Shown here: positions 10,626 to 21,960 of the stretch, piece after piece | Layout: every line of letters starts with the position of its first letter | Position numbering within the stretch: position 1 is the stretch's first letter | DNA from: Phlebotomus papatasi | Taxonomy: Eukaryota; Arthropoda; Insecta; Diptera; Psychodidae | Direction: 5' to 3' | Length of the DNA: 64,000 nt | Assembly: GCF_024763615.1 (NCBI RefSeq) | Contig: NC_077222.1 | Coordinates: forward strand, 23,064,001 to 23,128,000 | Program-made: the position numbers and the translations under genes | The notes under the pieces: generated by a model | Databases searched by the model: none | What the model was told of the DNA's origin: nothing | The model's input: only the letters and a program-made list of their open reading frames with translations

Positions 10626-13017
10626 TCAGCTTCAATCAACAAAATTACGAAGTTTTATAGCGAGAAGGACTAGGTAAATATACAAGAAAGCTATTAAACC
10701 CTCAGTGCAAAGTCCAATGTGTGAAATCAATTAATAAAACGTTAAGTGATTATATCAGAATGGCAAATGAGGGTTTTGCATAAAAAAAATGGCGCTTGTT
10801 TCTCAGAAGGTCCCACGCGCCATTTCCCTCAACAGTTCTCTGTTACCCATGGAGAATTGAAAACATTTTCACCCTCATTTAGCACTATTGATAAAAAATA
10901 GCTTAAAAATTCATTAACTTGGCTTAAAAGAGTGCGAATAACATGAAAATGTTCAGCAAAAATTTCTGTTGAAATTGATAAAAAGAACTAAAAAAGGGCT
11001 GGAAAGTGTCAGTGAAAACGGAAAATGCATTGAAAAGACTTTTTCCAACAGCACATAAAGCATTAACACTTAAGAGACATGAGTTTATCTGTATTCTGGG
11101 AAAGAGATGTGTGTGCCAGGAACTATTTGCAAATCTTTACGATTATGCACTTAATGGTTGTAAATTGCAATGTTTTTCGTGTCAGCTTGAATTAATGATG
11201 AAATTGGCAACATAAGCCAAAAAGCAAACATTGCGCGCCTCTCATCTCTTATAACTTTTAGTCATTCTCACACACGATAAGGTTGCCATCATAATTTCGC
11301 TAAAATTAGTTCATTTATTTGACAATTATGGCACATAAAATGTAACCAATTTACTCAGCGGCAGCTCCAAAACTGTCGATATGACTGGGTTATGTTGTGG
11401 ATTCAAAAGAGTATACATATAAGAAGATGAGGTTTTTCATCTTGAAAGTTTTCTTTATATTGTGATTTTTGGACCATATAAAATTTCTTGCATAATTCTG
11501 AGAATTCAATTGGTCACTTTTATATTCACTTCACGCTTCGTTCAATGTGATGACGATTTGCCTTCTCGATGGTGGTTGAAGAAGGAAAAAATATATTAAA
11601 ATTTAAAAAAAAAGAATATTCACTCCACCATAAATTACTTATACAATTTGCATATAAACAGAAAAACATGTAGGAATATGCCATGTAGATATACATTTTC
11701 CATCTTCAATAGTGGGAGGAGGAGGAGGTGAATGATGGAGAATTCTAAGGAGTGAAAAAGAAATAGATGGGGTTTTAAGATGTACTAAATAGAAGTATGG
11801 TATGAGTACATCTTAAGTATTTTCTCATTGAATGGGTGCTATATTCGAGAATATATAGAGACACACAGAACGGGATGAAGGGAAGCTAAAGTGAGAGATG
11901 GAGCATTAACATGAAAATATTATTTTAAGATCAAAAGGGTGCCGATTTTTTTAATGGTCGACATTTAATTGTTTTTCCTCAGAAATCTCACACCAAACAC
12001 AATTTATTCCAAAAGATTAAATAAACTGCAAATATGCATACGAAAGACTGTTAATGCCTTTTTCCCCTCGTGCTGAATTACAAATATTTCTTCCATCACA
12101 AATTTTGTATTACATTTTCATATCTCTAGAACCAACTCTTCTACATTGCCCAGCCCCCCACCTCCCCAACCCCCATATCTATCCTTGTACACTAATTTTG
12201 TACACTATAATAAATTAATTTTCTTATTAATGTCATTCATACTGTCAATGTGCATCTGGATATTTTTGCTGTCTCCTGCAAAACTAATTTTAAAACTTTC
12301 TGAAAATTTTACTTATACATAAATGAAATGAATAAATGCAATAATATGCTGTTGGAAAAGTAAGATGGAGAATATGTCAGGAAATTAATGAAATTAATAT
12401 AAATGATGAGGATGTGGTGTATGATTTTAATAACATTTTGATGTGAATTGTATCCGGAGTTGGGATAATATCAAATATAATGTCATGAGGGAACTTTAAA
12501 ATAAATTTTCCTTGAGATATTCTTGTTGCATTTTAATATTATAGTATTAAATGTCACCCATATAATCGAAAAATGAGAAAGATTTTTTAGGAGGTCATTA
12601 ACATCCCATTCACCATCCATATTTCTTACATTTTATAAAGATCTTCCGTCAGTGCATTGCACAAAACTCGTTAGATTGAAACTTAATGTCTTGAACTATA
12701 AATGGGTGATATTGAGAACAACCAAGGAGGTGCAATACCTAAGCATAGAAGCATAAAACATGTGAAATCAGTTGGCAGAAAATTGAAATCAGTCTTCCCT
12801 CAAGGGATGCTCATCTATAGGGCGCTAGATGATAGACACGTGCAACCGTTAAAATGTTTTATATTACTGTGATACTCACTACAATCCTGGGATTTAAGTA
12901 GCGTAATTATTTGGCTTAAACCATTAAGACAATGCAATATGACAGAAATACTAAAGACAGAAAGCTTATATTTCGCAATTTGGAATTTAAAAAAAAATAT
13001 TAAGAAGGTGAAAGGAG
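10626..13017. other. Intronic stretch, nothing recognised
   Basis: AT-rich unique sequence. A purine-rich patch (GGGAGGAGGAGGAGG) is at about 11715 and a C-rich patch near 12150-12175. No supported gene or repeat. Confidence 0.45.
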
Positions 13018-13270
13018 GAGGCTCTATCAGACATACTCATACATTTTTAACGGTCACTGAATTTAAATGCTTTACATTAAACCATTAGAAATACCATTTA
13101 TTTATATAGTGTAACTATCTAAGAAAAGAATATATCATACGAAATTTAAATTAGAAAAAATGATGAAGAAAAATATTATCAAAAACGATGCAATGTTAAA
13201 ATTTTCGTCAGTAACGTCGCGCTGAAACTTTCCATACCTTTCCGCAAAGCGCAAAACGAGCAACATAATG
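13018..13270 (-). repeat. Repeat M copy 2 (inverted)
   Basis: Minus-strand text matches M1: ACCTTTCCGC-type block at about 13240 (CCTTTCCGCAAAGCG on plus), TTCGTATGATATAT, and TTTTAACGGTCACTGAATTT on plus, the inverse of M1's AACCGTTAAGACG neighbourhood. Some internal rearrangement; no frame. Confidence 0.5.
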
Positions 13271-13449
13271 TATTCCTCCTCCTGACGAGCTATTTTTCCC
13301 ACGTCTATAAAGGAATAAAGTAACTGAAGATCACTGGAGTCATTAGAGTGTTTTGAACATGTGTTGAACTTGGTTTATAAGTCCAAAAGTATTTTGTTAT
13401 TGGTTTCACTCAGAACGAGTGAACAGAACAGCCAATCCTCAGTTCTCAT

Positions 13450-13570
13450 CTAAGGGCCTTGATAGACCTGAGGATTAGCCGAGAGACGGCTTAGCGTAAT
13501 TATATTCGAAATAATGACTAAACTTCATTTCCATAATTTTCTACTAAGTTGTCTCTCGGCTTAAGTCGTT
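13450..13570 (-). mobile_element. Repeat J copy 2 (inverted)
   Basis: Plus-strand order CTAAGGGCCTTGATAG, GATTAGCCGAGAGACGGC, AAACTTCATTTCCATAAT, CTAAGTTGTCTCTCGGCTTA is the reverse complement of J1. It lies inside the composite element at 13393-13787. Confidence 0.65.
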
Positions 13571-13690
13571 GAACTGAGGACCTTAGCTATCTGGGCGATT
13601 GCTTTACCATTTAGCTATGAGGGCAACCCCTCTGACCGCCTACTTTGCTTGACTTTTACCAACTGAGCTTGCACTTCAACTTATTGCTAA
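13571..13690 (-). repeat. tRNA-like sequence with two A-box-like segments
   Basis: On the minus strand, AGCTCAGTTGGTAAAAGTC is followed about 60 bp later by TAGCTAAATGGTAAAGCAA and then CTCAGTTCAACG, a weak B box that abuts repeat J. This fits the head of a dimeric tRNA-derived SINE. No complete cloverleaf. Confidence 0.35.
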
Positions 13691-14077
13691 ACGAAGTCCG
13701 AGTGGAGCCAGGAATTGTTCCTGTCTCAGATGAGGACTAAAGATTGGATGTTCACTTGTTCTGTCTTAAACCAATAACTAAAGATCCTGTTCCGGCAGTA
13801 CTATGTATATCAATTGCGTAGAAAATAATTACACAAAATCATCTAGTTTATGTATTATGTATAATGCAATAGATGCAAATGGGCTATTAACAAATATTAG
13901 AACATGTTTTAAAACATCTGCACTAGAAGGTGTTTCAAGGAAGAATGACGTTACCTTACATGAAGGTAACTTTGCTCATCTGCTGTTCGTAAGTTTTACT
14001 TTAATTCTAGCACTTATGGATGGCCTTTACCGATCCTATCTGCCATATCAAATTCATGTAGACACGGTGCGTCTGTG

Positions 14078-14770
14078 TGTCCGACCGTTACCACGCCTGA
14101 AGCCCAAACGGTTAGAGATGGAGCCTTGGGTCTTTCGGGGGAACTCCACAGAACTCGACTGTTGAACCACTAATATGCCCCACATACCCCCCGCCCACCC
14201 TTTCCCTTTCCCTCAAAAACCATTTTTCTCGGACTGCCCGAAAACACGTCATGCGTTTTTTTTTTTCAAATACGCTTTTTCACGGTGAAAGGTTATGAAA
14301 GGTTCTGGAGGTCATATTTCTTCACTGAATGATATCATGTTTGGGCGTGATGGAAAGGTCTTGAAATTCCTGACGTGCTTGACCCGTTTACAGTCGCTTA
14401 TGAACCTATAATGAACCGGTTCATAACCGATAACGAATATTTATCAAAAATTAAATTATTATTTTTCCTAAGTTGTATTTCGGACAATGTTTTGAGTGAT
14501 TTATAAATCAGTTCAAAAAGGTTGTTAACCGGTAATGAACCAGTTATAAACCAATAAGTATTTTTTATCCGAAAATCAATTTTATTGCTCAAAACTTAAA
14601 AAATAATTTGTGGGATCTATTGAGTGATTTATGAATTGGTTCAAAACGGTTGAAACCCGGTAAACGGTAAATGATGACAAAGTTTTTCTGAGGTATACCT
14701 AGTATCCAAGTCACGAGTTCGAGCACTTCACAAAACCTGGGACGGTTTGCAACCTCTGTTTGTAATGCAT
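14078..14770 (+). repeat. Repeat K copy 1
   Basis: Blocks shared in order with 27480-28380 and 41985-42460: ACGGTTAGAGATGGAGCC, GGAAAGGTCTTGAAATTC, TAATGAACCGGTTCATAACC, AATGTTTTGAGTGATTTATA and AGTCACGAGTTCGAGCAC (the last resembling a B box). Several internal copies of a GGTTATGAACCGGTAATGAA motif give local self-complementarity. Non-coding, diverged, family unknown. Confidence 0.55.
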
Positions 14771-15962
14771 TTTATTGATAAAGAAAATCAAATGTAGCAA
14801 CCAATTGAGATGACCCAAAAATCGATAGCAAATGCTATTAAAAGTAAAGGTTAGCGGTCATGGACAAGGATGTGAGATTGAATGTAAACCAGGATTTCTA
14901 CAAAACGGTAGTTCAGTCTCACGTACGTTTACGTACAAGTTCGTACGTTTACTGTCAGTGGCGCTAGAAACCACATAAAGCATATGCATAATTCGATTGA
15001 CAGTAAATTGAAATTAACCGACCTTTTTTGTAATTATTAAAAGTGATTTAACAAATCATAAATCTGAACATCGTGTGTTCTGTTTCTCTAAATTTTGCCA
15101 CCACCACTTTTGATATTTCACTGAATTGATCATTTTTATTTTTACTGCTCCACTTTTTTTCTATTTTAAACAACACGTTATAATAAATGATAATACAGTT
15201 GAACTCATGCTGAGAAAACTCATAGTCAATTTGGAAGATCGATTAATCACCCCATAACGCGCCTTCTGATCACACAGATTGATAGGAAATAATCACAGCA
15301 TCATGCATTATTGTTAACACATACATTTTGAGAAATTACCACACAAATATTTGGTCCATTTTCGCAAACTCTCATTTTATGCCAATATGAAAAGATTTCA
15401 CATAAAATTCTAGGACTTGCCTTTGTTATGTGCAAATATTTTCCAATAATTGCAATATTATACTGGAAAATTACATGCGTCAATAGAAATATTGTTAATA
15501 ATAAAATGAAATATTTGCTATATATTTCAAAAGAGATGGGACACACATTCACAATAACATTAAACTTGGCATTCTCTTTTCTTCTTTCCTCCTCGCCTTT
15601 ATGTGAAAATAAAATCAGAGAAAAAATAATTGTACATTGATAATTGTGGAAAAAACAGCAAACAACATTGTTGCAACAAAAGGCGATAATTTATTCACAT
15701 TTTGTACGTGTTCAGAACGCATTTTAGATCTCAATGATCCCCAACGGAATAAGTCTCCAAACTTGTCCAATACGTTATGCTATTTTATTCTTATATTTGA
15801 TTGACTTTGAAGTAGTAAACTCATTTATAAGCAACATTGTTTGCCTTTATAGAATTGTAATCTTTCAATGGGATTTTCTGATGGGAAATCTTAAAAAATG
15901 GCAATTGAATTTTGAAATTAAAATTAAATTTAAAAAAATATAAATTATTTTTATGCAATCTA
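14771..15962. other. Intronic stretch, nothing recognised
   Basis: Mixed AT-rich text with short ACGTAC-containing repeats near 14920-14950 (ACGTACGTTTACGTAC). Frames at 15301-15640 overlap on both strands and have no coding character. Confidence 0.4.
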
Positions 15963-16130
15963 CAGTACGATCCCAATTGTGTTTGAACGTTTTTTCTCAA
16001 TTCCTGTACTATTCTAAAGGAGTCATTAGTTATTGCAAGATCTGGTCCATTTACCTTTCAATTAAACTTTAAATTTTATTTAATTTTATATTTTAAATGT
16101 TTGTTCATTAACACAATTGGAATCATACTG
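15963..16130. mobile_element. 168-bp TA-flanked MITE (pogo/Tc1-like ends)
   Basis: Ends CAGTACGATCCCAATTGTGT and, from the other side, CAGTATGATTCCAATTGTGT form about 28-bp inverted repeats. Both sides are flanked by TA, the target of Tc1/mariner-type transposases. No coding capacity. Confidence 0.7.
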
Positions 16131-17977
16131 TAATTTTTTATATACAATTGCATTTCTTCATATTTATCAAAAAAGCTAAATTATTTAGAGGACTGTTGAA
16201 TAAATCAATAACACTATAGCACTGATCTGTAGATCTTACAAAGCGAGCTTCAACAATGAAAGAGATCTATCAAACGAGCAATTAAATCATGTTTTGAGAA
16301 CGGTGGGGATCACAAGAAAAATAATCGGCCTTTTCCTTTGAAATTTCCCTCAAGTCTTTTTGATATGACGCTTTTTCTCATTCATCTTCTTGCTTTTTTC
16401 TCCTCAAATAGCAATAAGACTTTCTCAATTTAAACCTTCTAAATCACTACAGTTGGGTCCAGCTGCCCACTTCTCTATCTCTCCAACATCGAACCAAAAC
16501 CACCCAGTTTTTTTTATTGAGACAAAACACCAAAAGTGTAAAAAGAGGGCTATAACAAGAGGATTTCTGTGAAGAATTTAATACCAAATTATTCACGAAG
16601 AACCCACCAAAAAAGAAATTAATTGAAATCAAACAATCATTAATCACGGATTTCTCATCACATTGAGTCTCACATTTCTTCTAAACATTAAAAAAAAACA
16701 ACAAGCCCCCAAGGGTTGGTTTGTTATACTATGTGTGAGAATAAAATGAAAGAGAGGTCGAACAAGATGCTCAAACGACGTGATAAAACTCACTGAGATG
16801 AAATTTTTGCCTGGTCATGCATCATCCAAAATAGAGGGAAGTTGTTGAGTTATTTGTAATATAATGTCAATCAAGTTGATTTTCCTCCTTATTTAATCCT
16901 GGCTCATCGAGTTGCAATGCAACTTCTTCCTTCCACTAAAAACGAACAACCCAAAATATACATTGCCAAATATAAGAGTAGGGTTGAAAGTCGACTCAGC
17001 AATTCAAATCACCAGACCCCAATTGAATTTAAATGGAAATTTTCAGGGAGTTCCAACTTCAAACTCACCATCAAAACGTTAGGTCCTCGTTAAGAAGTGT
17101 TATAAAATATTTTACTGCAATTAATCATGAATGAATAAACTATAGAGGAGGGCTGAGATGCATCAAGTTTCTCCTCAAAAAACAAAAATTCTTTTATCCA
17201 TTTCAACCAAATATCCAAATCAAAAAAGTAAAAATTTTATATATTTTTCTCAAATTTATTCCTCTTTCCTGTGTTTTATGCCTCTCATTCAGCAGAAAAA
17301 TTAATCAAAACTCCAAAATGAATGAAATAAAGATGCGAAAAAAACAGCATTCATTTATACATCTGAGGATAGTTTCAGTAAGAAGATTTACTAAAAAAAG
17401 AGAAAAAAAATCCACCGCAATACAATCAAAAGGACTATAATCGATTTTGATACTCCCCGACATCAATAAATCATTCACTGAAGGATTTTATAGCTTTCTG
17501 GTGGGCCGCAATGTTAAAACGCGGGAGAATCCGAATGGCTATACATGAGCCCTGTCTCTCTTTCCCATCCGATATAAACAAAAACTTTGGATTGTTGCGA
17601 GACAGAGAGGAAGAGGTTAATGAAAATACCACCACAAAAAATACACTAAAATTTCTCAGAAGAACAATTAAATGATCAGCGTTAATACGATTTTCGTTAT
17701 TTGGATCAGAAAAGGCTGCATTGTGATATGGACGGTGTGTCTAGAACCTCTTGGGGCTGTAGATATGACTTAAGGCAGAAACACATTTACCGATTAAATG
17801 CTAACTGTTTATCATCTAAGGCTGAACATTTCTATAATTTTGTCTACTAGAGCAGATAAAAACGATTAAAGGATATAAAGCAGAGGGGTGCAAGAGCCGC
17901 TTGAAACCGAATAAATGTCAAATGAGAATTGTACGTCAATGGTCCAAACGCCACCTGCAGGGGAATTCTGTAACGAT
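16131..17977. other. Intronic stretch, nothing recognised
   Basis: AT-rich. A slightly GC-richer patch lies at about 17500-17560 (GGGCCGCAATGTTAAAACGC) without a splice-flanked frame or repeat partner. Confidence 0.4.
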
Positions 17978-18511
17978 ATGACAATGTCATATATACAGTA
18001 GACCCTCGTTATAGTCCATATTTGGTTCCATATTTGACACTTGGGTCGCACTATAGTCCGTGTCATTTTTTAAAATTATCAACGACTTTTAGTATTGAAA
18101 TTGCTCGACGGCTGCCACTTTCTTTGCGATTGTGGTACTTGTCCTCGCTCTCTTCATTATGGATTACAATTATCACAACTACTCAATAAAGTTTGCCAAA
18201 AATATTAAAATAATTATGACAGCATTGCATGTCGCGTACTAATAAACATAACCTAACTTAAAATCAGTGTTTTGAAATCAACGGTCGATAAATTGTGGAC
18301 AATAGAGCGATGGCCTATAGCGGGGTTCTACTGTATGACAAAGTTTCACGGTAAATTCGTGAACAGTATAACACTAAAGACCTGTGAGCGTCTAATGGTC
18401 ATTGGAAGGGACTCTATGAAGCTCTTAGTAACTGACATGAATCAGTTATTTGATCAGTTCTTCCGAATTAACCATTTAAAAACTTTTAAATTTGTCATGT
18501 GACATTGTCAT
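17978..18511 (+). mobile_element. MITE-H copy 1, split by a pogo-like MITE
   Basis: The ends are ATGACAATGTCATATGACAA-like on both sides in inverted orientation. Homology to H copy 2 (55377-55559, inverted) continues across both sides of the insertion at 17996-18333. The segment right of the insertion keeps a short frame, with TCTATGAAGYTCTTAGTAA as the most conserved nucleotide block. Without the insert it is about 195 bp long. Confidence 0.65.
17996..18333. mobile_element. Pogo/Tigger-like MITE (CAGTAGACCCTCG ends)
   Basis: Starts CAGTAGACCCTCGTTATAGT after TA and ends GGCCTATAGCGGGGTTCTACTG before TA (complement starts CAGTAGAACCCCGCTATAGG). CAGTAGA-type ends at TA sites are typical of pogo/Tigger elements. 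Inserted inside MITE-H. Confidence 0.75.
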
Positions 18512-18570
18512 TATGAACAAACTTATTTTGACGTTTATCAGGTTTCAACGGTTCTTGCGCACCCTTGATA

Positions 18571-18889
18571 CACTCAGCTCTTCGTTATCCGGCACTTCGT
18601 TATCCGGGTGACAGCTGCCAAACACTGGCGGTTGATGTATTCAAAATTATTTTTACTAAACATGAAGTTTCAGCACAGTGAATTAAAGTATTATTATCAT
18701 TTTATCGAAGTTTTTAATACATAATTGTGATAAAAAATGAAATATAAGCACACCATGAAGAAAATTCTCTAGTTCTTTGTCAGACAGAAAATAAATTCAC
18801 ACAGCACAAAATAGAAAAACCGTTGATCATTCAAAAAAAACTAAATGTCATTTTGTCCCCTAGTCAGCCGGATATCGAAGAGTCGAGTG
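18571..18889. mobile_element. 319-bp TA-flanked MITE (CACTCAGCTCTTCG ends)
   Basis: Left end CACTCAGCTCTTCGTTATCC and right-end complement CACTCGACTCTTCGATATCC, both next to TA. The left arm repeats CTTCGTTATCCGG twice. Likely pogo/Tc1-like; non-coding. Confidence 0.7.
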
Positions 18890-19592
18890 TATACAGATAT
18901 AAAAGAGAATAAAAAAAACTTTAAGAAAAAAATACAGAAAAGAAGTAGGTTTGAGTCTCGGCTAAACTTTCTTACTGTACAAAAATTTTGACTTCATATG
19001 TATATTATTCTTATCTAACATCTTTAAAATATGAAATGAGGTGATATTCGTGTGAAAGCTGTGAAGCGAATGGAAAAGTCAAAAAAAAATCCCTTTCGTA
19101 TGGATTTTTATTTGTCGGTTTTGGTTTCAACCATCCAAATATCAAATAGCCTACTGTAATTGCAAATTTTGTCTTAGAATTCTGAGACAAAAGCGTATCC
19201 TTGAGAAAATTCACAAGGCCTTTGGCAGTGACAGGTTTACGGTCTTCAGACTAATGACTAGGTCAGTTTCTAAACGCTTTGATTTTATAAAATACAAGCA
19301 GCAAATGAATTTTTAAAACCTGATTTAATATTACCTTTAATACAGAATTTAATAAACATTTTTCAAAAAAAAATCCGGTTTAGAAATTAGAGAAGTAAAT
19401 CCAACATCTGAAGCCCATATTAGAATTAGATGCATTAATCCTGACATCAAATTGCAAATTTGGATTTGCAGTTTTCAGGATCTTCCTTTTTAAGATTTTA
19501 GATTTCCTAGGCCCTAACTTAAAAACAGAACAAGGCTGAATAGTTGAGACGGGAGCTTTTGATACAATATTACAAAATGCAAAGTGTTCCAG

Positions 19593-19629
19593 CTAAAGCC
19601 ATTGAATATTAAGTATTCAATGGCTTTAG
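19593..19629. repeat. Perfect 16-bp stem hairpin
   Basis: CTAAAGCCATTGAATA and its exact complement are separated by 5 bases. Short perfect stem in otherwise unique sequence; no T-run follows on either side that would suggest a polymerase III transcript end. Confidence 0.7.
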
Positions 19630-21887
19630 TCTGGCAAAAGCTTTATCATAAGCCAGAAAAATAATATTTTCCTAATCTTTATTACATTTGATATCAAATG
19701 CTGTGATACATTAAATAAAAAATTGTAGCGAAACGACGAACAAAATAAGCAAAACATGAGAAAGATCACACAAAAACCCTCAAGTTTATCCTAGACGCAC
19801 ACCATCAAAGTTCATCTTCTAAACCTTGTGTCACCTTTTTTCAGAATTTTTTTAGTAAGGGACATTGAAAAGCATCAGGCAAAACAGAAAATTAAAATGG
19901 AAAGTAAGAAAAATGCTTTAAGATATAACAGTGGATAAGATAGTGCAAGAATGTTATGTCCAAATTTTATGCGTCTTGGCTAAAGTAATTTAGAGGGTCT
20001 GTGAATTTAAGCTTACAAATCTAATTATATAAAATATAATATAAAATGTCTCTGCAACTTAAGGTACATTTTGATCATCTTGTTGATGTCAAGAGAAGAA
20101 TGTCATCATTTGATCTATCGTAAATGTGTAATTGTCACGGTAAGATGTTCAAGATAAACTTTGGTGGATTATTTCTAAAAACACGATTGATATTATAAAA
20201 ACGATAAGTATTTGATGATCAAAATATTTAAGATTTTCTCTGTATCTGTATTACTACCCTAAATTCTAAAAACAAGATTAAATAAATAAGAAATTCTTAT
20301 AACTACTTCAAAGATATTATAAATCATAAGTCAAGAAATTGTTTAGGATTTGCAATTTTTTTTTTAATTTTAAGGAAAATCCCTTCTTAAAAATTTCTTT
20401 TTTCAAATTTAGTAGAATAAAAAGAAAATTAAAACTATAAATTTCAAAATATTAAAACTTTGAAATATCCTAGACTTTAAAGATGCTCTTGGTTTCAGAA
20501 TTCACACAAATTACATAAATTCTAAAATCATGAACGTTAAACGATTGAAGTATTTATTTCACGATTAAGACGGTATCCTGAATAATAAGGTAAAGAAAAT
20601 TCGATTTTTTATTGCTGAAATTGAAAGATAAACAATCTAAGAATATCCCTCAAAAATTTCAAAACCCAATTAAATGTATTTTCGAAGATACAGAGAAGAA
20701 GGCAAAGGATGATCTAGACTTTTTTCGAATTGGCGGAAAAGATTAAGAAAAAAAACAAATTAACCGAATGAAAACAATAAGGGTTTATTCTCTTCAGAAT
20801 TGTATTCTCTTCTAGATGAACTTAAAAAAAATGTTAATTGAATGGTAAAGTCAAAATTTCGATTATAAAATGCTCTTTTCTAAAATCCTGAAAAAAGATC
20901 CAACTTCAGGATTTTCTTCGAGGTTTCCTAGTTTAACTATGAAATATATTTTTATAAAAAAAAGAAATTTTTCTAGAATTTTTTTCTTTTTTTTTTTTGA
21001 AAAAAATACTAGCTGTATTGGGGCCAATTAGGGAAATCTACTACTGTGGTTTTTTTTAATAATTCAAAAAATTATATTTAAGCACTTTAAATGAGTAGCA
21101 ACATAACAAAGCTTTCAAGAAGCTTAGCCGTTTCTGTATCTTCTTTTGGCCTTTTGATCAGGATACCCCCTTAATTTTCTTTGATTTTTAACCATTTTAA
21201 GGACTAATTTTTAGACCTTATTGTGGAACTTGCTCTCAAATATACAAAAAAAGTTTATTAAATATCACATCGGATCTTAGACAGATCGTTGATTCAAGTC
21301 CAATCAACAGTTTACATTTAAACTTGAATAATATCTGTTTAAAAGGCCTCCTGATACCCTCTTAAAATGCCAATTTATGGATCTTTTTTCTCCAATCAAA
21401 TTACAATTTTTATGAATGCAATTCCACTTCAAATTTCAAGGTTTTCTTCCTCGACATTTCCTCTCTGCACATTTCGTCTTCCCTCAAGTGGGAAGTTCAT
21501 GTAAGACATCACTTAATACTGATTCTTTGTCTACTGAAATTCCACCTTCTTCCTCTTTTCTTCGCATGGCCTCAATGGGCTTTTTGCCACTTCAATTCCG
21601 CACAATGTTTATCAGATTCATTACTTTTGTGCTGACTTTAAATACAACGACTTTAATATTAAATAGTGGTTAAGGGGGAACAAAAGCTCATCTGTTCTAC
21701 CACAAAAGATGAACCTATAAACTTTAATTGATGAAAAGCTTGCCCAGTTCCTTTCCACAAAGATCAACCACAATTTCTTCGGATAAATTTACTTTCTGTG
21801 GTCAATCTCATCAATTTCCCCAGTTTTTTTTTCAAAATAATTGTATAATATAATAAAATCTTGTATTTAAAAAAAGAAGACACTTAC
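19630..21887. other. Intron sequence next to the retn exon donor side
   Basis: AT-rich with homopolymer runs (A and T runs at about 20345, 20985, 21040). No repeat partner, downstream ARID exon or other gene was found. Frames such as 21416-21673 show no family resemblance. Confidence 0.45.
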
Positions 21888-21960
21888 CTCGTTTTTGCAT
21901 GAATGAAAATAGATCATCCAAAAATTCTTTTCGCTTCGGATCATCATTGATCTCGTACAG
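21888..21960 (-). CDS. retn: Internal exon of ARID3-family transcription factor (retained/dead ringer)
   Basis: Read on the minus strand, this 73-bp block follows a canonical acceptor (ATATATTTGCAG) and is followed by a canonical donor (GTAAGTG). In frame 0 it encodes 24 residues starting LYEINDDPKRKEFLDDLFSF, then MQKR, and ends with the first base of a glycine codon, so the exon is phase 0 to phase 1. This is the signature first helix of the ARID domain in the ARID3 group (Drosophila retained/dead ringer, vertebrate ARID3A/Bright). The rest of the family domain (loop, helix-turn-helix and the REKLES region) is absent here and must lie on other exons. Family members are nuclear factors that bind AT-rich DNA through the ARID and regulate embryonic patterning and neural genes. 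No other exon was recognised within 21.8 kb downstream or 42 kb upstream. The codons show no damage. The exon call is strong; the orthologue name rests on the peptide alone. Confidence 0.9.

Larger units (their letters stand above)
13393..13787. mobile_element. Composite element: outer inverted repeats enclosing J and tRNA-like units
   Basis: The left flank TTATTGGTTTCACTCAGAAC with GAGTGAACAGAACAG and ATCCTCAGTTCTCATC is mirrored at the right by GATGAGGACTAAAGATTGGA, GTTCACTTGTTCTGTC and AAACCAATAAC. This gives about 60-bp imperfect inverted repeats. Between them lie J copy 2 and tRNA-like text. Non-coding and about 395 bp long. Confidence 0.55.

Noticed and set aside
13803..14165. 120-codon frame on the plus strand
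   Set aside because: Runs from unique DNA into repeat K without a domain; treated as chance.
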